Source: Hydra vulgaris (lineage: Eukaryota; Cnidaria; Hydrozoa; Anthoathecata; Hydridae). Taken from it: a DNA stretch of 64,000 nucleotides. Made by a program: the position numbers and the translations under genes. The DNA is taken from positions 38,791,501 to 38,855,500 of the forward strand of contig NC_088921.1 of the NCBI RefSeq assembly GCF_038396675.1. The letters are read 5' to 3'. The notes beneath the pieces are model-generated. The model had not been told where the DNA came from, ran no database searches, and was given only the letters and a program-made list of their open reading frames with translations. Below, in pieces: positions 60,396 through 64,000 of the stretch (positions are counted from its first letter, which is position 1; each line of letters starts with the position of its first letter).

Positions 60396-62170
60396 TTCTA
60401 TATCTGCCTGGATCCAGGAGGACACTTAAGAGGCCCATTTCTCAGTGGAGAGATGCTGAGAAGTGCTTCCAATGTAAAGACATCAGCTCAAGGACTGTCA
60501 CAAAATAAATCACAAAAAAGAATCCCAGTCAGCTTTAGGGCAGTAGTAAGTAGTGCAATGATAGGGTGCGTCCAAAGAAGAAGTATGAGATAAAAGATTT
60601 GCAGAGACTATTAATTGGATGGAGGCTCCTAATAGAAAACAAGAAGAAACTGAACTTTATGTCTTGTCCATGACCCAAATCTAGGAGTGAATGGAAGTGA
60701 TTAGAGTTGTCAGGAAAACAAATCAAAAAGTTAACTACCTGAATAAAAGATTAGGAAATACAGAAGTTATGAGCATTAGTGCCAGCAGGGTCAGAGTGTT
60801 AGAACCAAACCATTCAGTGTGATATTGGCTGAAGGATAAAGATAAAGGGCTTGGTCAATTCAGTCAGAAATTACATTTAAAAATGAGAAGTAGAACAATA
60901 AAGAACACTGAAAAAGATGTGAGGTAAGTGAAAGCATGTGTAATTATATGCCCAAGGATAATAGCCATCAATACTGAGGTCCAAAGAAACAGCCAAATTA
61001 AAATTATTTTCACAAAGAGCAAGTAAGTGTTATGAGTTTTGAAAGAGTAAGATTCAACTGATAAAAAGTTACTTCAAAGACCATAAATATTTGTAAGATG
61101 AAAACAGTTAGGTGGTAGTGGTGGTTTTTTATGTTTAACATTTTTGGGTACTTTAGTCACGATTAATGTTAAAAAGAACTAAACTGAATCATAGATGGAG
61201 CATGACATCTCAAGTAGTTATCTCAGTTATGCAGAGTTATGCAGTTGTCTCAATCCCATTAATTAACCCAAAGTTAAAGCTATGGGCTCATTATGTGGCC
61301 TCACCAAAATGTACACCAAAAGCACTAACAACGGCACCATCCATGCGCAACATGACACCTATAATACTCTGATATTTTACAGCTGTTGATGAAAACAGCA
61401 TCTATGCGAGCTACCATAGAGACCTTACTACCAGCCAGCATCTGAAACATTAAACTGAGTTGTAGAGCTGTACCTTTATAAGGAGATAACAGGAAGAGTT
61501 GCAAAGCAATTATTAAGGAGGCACAAGTAAAAATCCATGAGTAGAGACAAGAAGATCCAGCATTCATTATCCTAGGCAGGAAACAATGATACCAATGATA
61601 TCAATCTAATAAATGAAAAAGGGGTGTAAGACTGGCTAAAAGAATTATTCTGCTTACATCTAAATTCTTTGCCTAGAAGGCCTTCTACAATTTAGTAGAA
61701 TAATTAGTATTCAATTCAGAGTTTATTTTTGCCAGCCTTTGTCTAAAAAAGCAAATCATACAAGGCAAGAGGATATGGGACAGGTAGCACTGAAGTACAT
61801 ATTATTAACAACAGGTTGATTGTGATGATCCTGAACCTGACCTGAGCTGAAGTAGTAAAAATAAGTTACTTCTGTAAGCAGAACTTTAAAACATTGAATA
61901 GGAGATTTTAAAAACACATTGAGAAAAATGATACATTCAAAATACTACTAAAAAAGAAAAGAAAAAGAAAACATATGTTTTATAGTTGTAGTAACTAGTT
62001 AGTAATTGATCTAACACTACATCAGAGATTCAAAGGACACACAACCACACATATAGTTAAACCAACAGCGCGCCATAAAACACAATCATACTAAAAGTAA
62101 CTTAGAGGTGAGCAAACATTTATGCTAGATTTCAGATAGAACACAAATGTACATATATGTAAATTTGTTA
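60396..62170 (-). mobile_element. Non-LTR retrotransposon, copy C, 5' part in inverted orientation
   Basis: The reverse complement of 60396-62170 matches the 5' region and endonuclease region of copies A and B: a GTTACTTTTAGTATGATTGT block near 62100, GGTTCAGGATCATCACAATC near 61830, CAACTCTTCCTGTTATCTCC near 61490, TATGTTGCGCATGGATGGTG-like sequence near 61345, and CATTGCACTACTTACTACTG near 60550. It stops before the RT domain, exactly where copy B (plus strand) ends. The join at about 60395 fuses two different internal positions of the same LINE family head to head in opposite orientation. Confidence 0.8.
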
Positions 62171-62536
62171 TGTACAGTTACTATATATAGTAACTTGTGG
62201 ATGAATAAACACTGCACTATATAATATTATTAAATTGTTTTAAAATAATTACTATAAAAAAAGATAAAATAAATAAAATAGGTGACAGATAACAGGTAGA
62301 AGTTGAGTTATTTGTTTTTGCATTTAAGCTTCTTAATGCCTCATTTTCTACAATTCCAAAGTAGAGAAAACTTTTTAGGGTGAGGTCTTAAAAATGATTT
62401 TTTGTTTTTATAAATAAAGGTTGTTTTAAACACTCTAAATAGGCCTATCTTTTGATACAACTTTTTTGCAAGATTCCAACTTTTTCTTTCATACATCATA
62501 TATCATTTGATATATAAATGGTTAAGTGATAATTTA
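62171..62536. other. AT-rich spacer
   Basis: No gene or element recognised. Confidence 0.4.
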
Positions 62537-63093
62537 CAGGCGGAAAAAACAAATTACATTTACTCACACTACTGTAACTGAGTAGTTTTTTTGCAAATTT
62601 AGAACTTTTTAAGTATATTTTTAAATAAATACTTTTACTTAAGCGTTTATTTTTTAAAGTATTTTATTTTGCAATTATTAAAAGAAAATTAAAAAGCTGT
62701 TAAAAAAGTGCTGTAACTTTTTAACTTTGTAACTTTTTAACTCTCCATTTTTAATGAGCTACTTTTTACCTTTACTTGAGTAAAATTTCGACCGGTAATG
62801 TTTACTTGTACTTTAGTAAATTCACTCAAATAACAGTACTTTTACTGGAGTAAAATTTTCAATTGGTAATGTTTACTTGTACTTTAGTAAATTCACTCAA
62901 ATAACAGTACTTTTACTGGAGTAAAATTTTCAATTGGTAATGTTTACTTGTACTTTAGTAAATTTCACTCAAATAACTTTTACTGGACTACAAAAAACTT
63001 TTGCAATTTTTTTTTACGAAATTTTGGACTGGTAACTTGAGTTAAGTTAGTTTTTTACTTGAGTAGAAAATTTTGTTACTTTTTCCACTTCTG
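62537..63093. mobile_element. Non-autonomous hAT element, 557 bp, with 8-bp TSD
   Basis: The left end CAGGCGGAAAAAACAAATTA and the right end, reading CAGAAGTGGAAAAAGTAACA on the complement, share the CAGxxGTGGAAAAA-type hAT start. Flanking octamers ATAATTTA (62529-62536) and ATTATTTA (63094-63101) differ at one base. Inside are 67-bp tandem repeats (ACTTTTACTGGAGTAAAATT... , three copies at about 62790-62990). These carry the TACTxxAGTA-type quasi-palindromes typical of such elements. No coding. Confidence 0.85.
62790..62990. repeat. 67-bp tandem repeat, three copies
   Basis: GGTAATGTTTACTTGTACTT + AGTAAATTCACTCAAATAACAGTACTTTTACTGGAGTAAAATTTTCAATT recurs at about 62803, 62870 and 62937. Confidence 0.93.
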
Positions 63094-63489
63094 ATTATTT
63101 ACTATTCATTTATTTTGTCCTTTGAAATAAGCTTCCCAATGTTTTACAACATAACCATATAAAGTTTTGAAAATTCCGACTGGAGCTGGCAGAAGACATA
63201 GTCTTATCATTCAGCCCTGTTGTTACAAATTTAGATATAATCTTGTATATAATACACATGCATAAACTTATTTTTTTTTATTCATTTTTTTTTACGTCAA
63301 TATAATAACATAAGTTTGAAATCCATACATATTGAAGAAAATACATATTGAAAAACAAAATAAAAACGTATTGCGTCAATATATAAGATATTAAATAAGT
63401 AAGGTTAAATAAAGGCTTTAAAAGTAAGTTAGTAACTGCTTATAATCAAAATTGAATATGTGTTGTTTTGTTGTACATTTAATATATAG
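63094..63489. other. AT-rich spacer
   Basis: No gene recognised. A small direct repeat (ATACATATTGAA) lies at 63325-63352. Confidence 0.4.
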
Positions 63490-64000
63490 AGTGGAAGTTA
63501 TAGTCTTTATATTACTTGTTAGAATCGAGTTCCACAATCATGGCCCTCAGCAAGATATTGAGAAGTCAGCTTGTTTTAATAAAGCCTTTGGTAAAACAAA
63601 GTTGTTAATTGAGTACTTAGTTTGATATTTGTGGTTTATAGAAATATATTGGAAAGTTTTTGGTAGTAGCAGATTCTTTAACTTAAACATAAAGTAGTAT
63701 ATTAAGAATATTTACTTCAAAGACATTAAGCAAGTTCTCTTAGTAGAAGTTTGCCACTGGTGTACCTGTTTGCATTTAATATTAAGCAACATGCATGTTT
63801 TTGTTTTTTGTAAATTGCATTTAACTTTGTTAGAAAAGTACTCGCCCAGATTATGTTGAAGTAATTGATGCAGCTGTGAATAAAAGAGAAATAAATATTT
63901 TTTAAACAAGTTGTATTAAGAAGATGCATTGATTTATACATAATTCCAATAATTTTAGATATTTTCTTTTCCACTTTTTTGAGTTTTTCCACTTTTTTGA
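63490..64000 (-). pseudogene. CR1-like LINE C-terminal fragment, continues past window end
   Basis: The minus strand from 63992: KKISKIIGIMYKSMHLLN, FIHSCINYFNIIWASTFLTK, IYKKQKHACCLILNANRY (63980-63760), then, after a frame change near 63725, LLPKTFQYISINHKYQTKYS (about 63670-63610), INNFVLPKALLKQADFSISC and LWNSIL (about 63520). Order and motifs (WAST, QKHACxxI, LWN) match the tail of the copy at 1627-2660. The upstream RT lies outside the window. Confidence 0.8.

Overview
The window looks like metazoan nuclear DNA, most probably from a cnidarian and most plausibly Hydra. This is inference from content: the sequence is extremely AT-rich, host genes have short exons in very long introns, and there are many decayed hAT, Tc1/mariner and CR1/jockey-like elements, tRNA-derived SINEs and long (TA)n arrays. 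There is no operon, rRNA, plasmid, phage or CRISPR structure. Only two host-type genes can be supported. One is an intact single-exon PARN-like deadenylase (21474-22982). The other is the 3' part of an unidentified single-pass membrane protein gene on the minus strand, whose four exons (56244 to 43723) join in perfect splice phase. Nearly everything else is transposable-element wreckage, microsatellites, minisatellites and short-loop hairpins.

Layout. 1-948: terminal part of a CACAGTG-ended element. 1627-2660 (-): CR1-like reverse transcriptase tail. About 4740-7000 (-): broken gene of an unnamed transposon-like family ('family A'). 8093-10512 (+): hAT transposase with two clear introns. 11271-12904 and 14506-15640 (+): two broken members of a second unnamed family ('family B'). 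17385-21352 (+): a LINE, then PARN. 24214-24599: minisatellite. 24840-30115 (-): a second family A copy, split by a complete 2990-bp element (24997-27986) and by a SINE (28829-29014). 29417-30426: four long hairpins. 31900-32640 (-): LINE fragment. 32650-34475: hAT relic. 34476-36150 (-): LINE containing a 697-bp inverted-repeat element that itself contains a SINE. 38009-40235 (-): a TTF/DUF4371-type hAT. 40517-41821: element with 33-37-bp inverted repeats. 42000-42534 (+): Tc1 fragment. 43723-56244 (-): membrane-protein gene, whose introns hold a Mutator-like relic, an 18-bp minisatellite, a hAT MITE, several (TA)n arrays and a foldback element. 57055-57480 (-): mariner fragment. 57490-60395 (+) and 60396-62170 (-): two LINE copies abutting in inverted orientation. 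62537-63093: non-autonomous hAT with target-site duplication. 63490-64000 (-): LINE tail.

The standout is the element at 24997-27986. It has perfect 13-bp inverted ends, CACAGTGGGCCAG, whose first seven bases equal the consensus V(D)J recombination-signal heptamer. It encodes on the minus strand a degenerate protein in which I can place a RAG1/Transib-like D-D-E triad and a CxxC motif. It is flanked by near-identical 5-bp sequences. A second end of the same family, with the same subterminal GTTGCTATGG repeats, lies at 1-948 in the opposite orientation.
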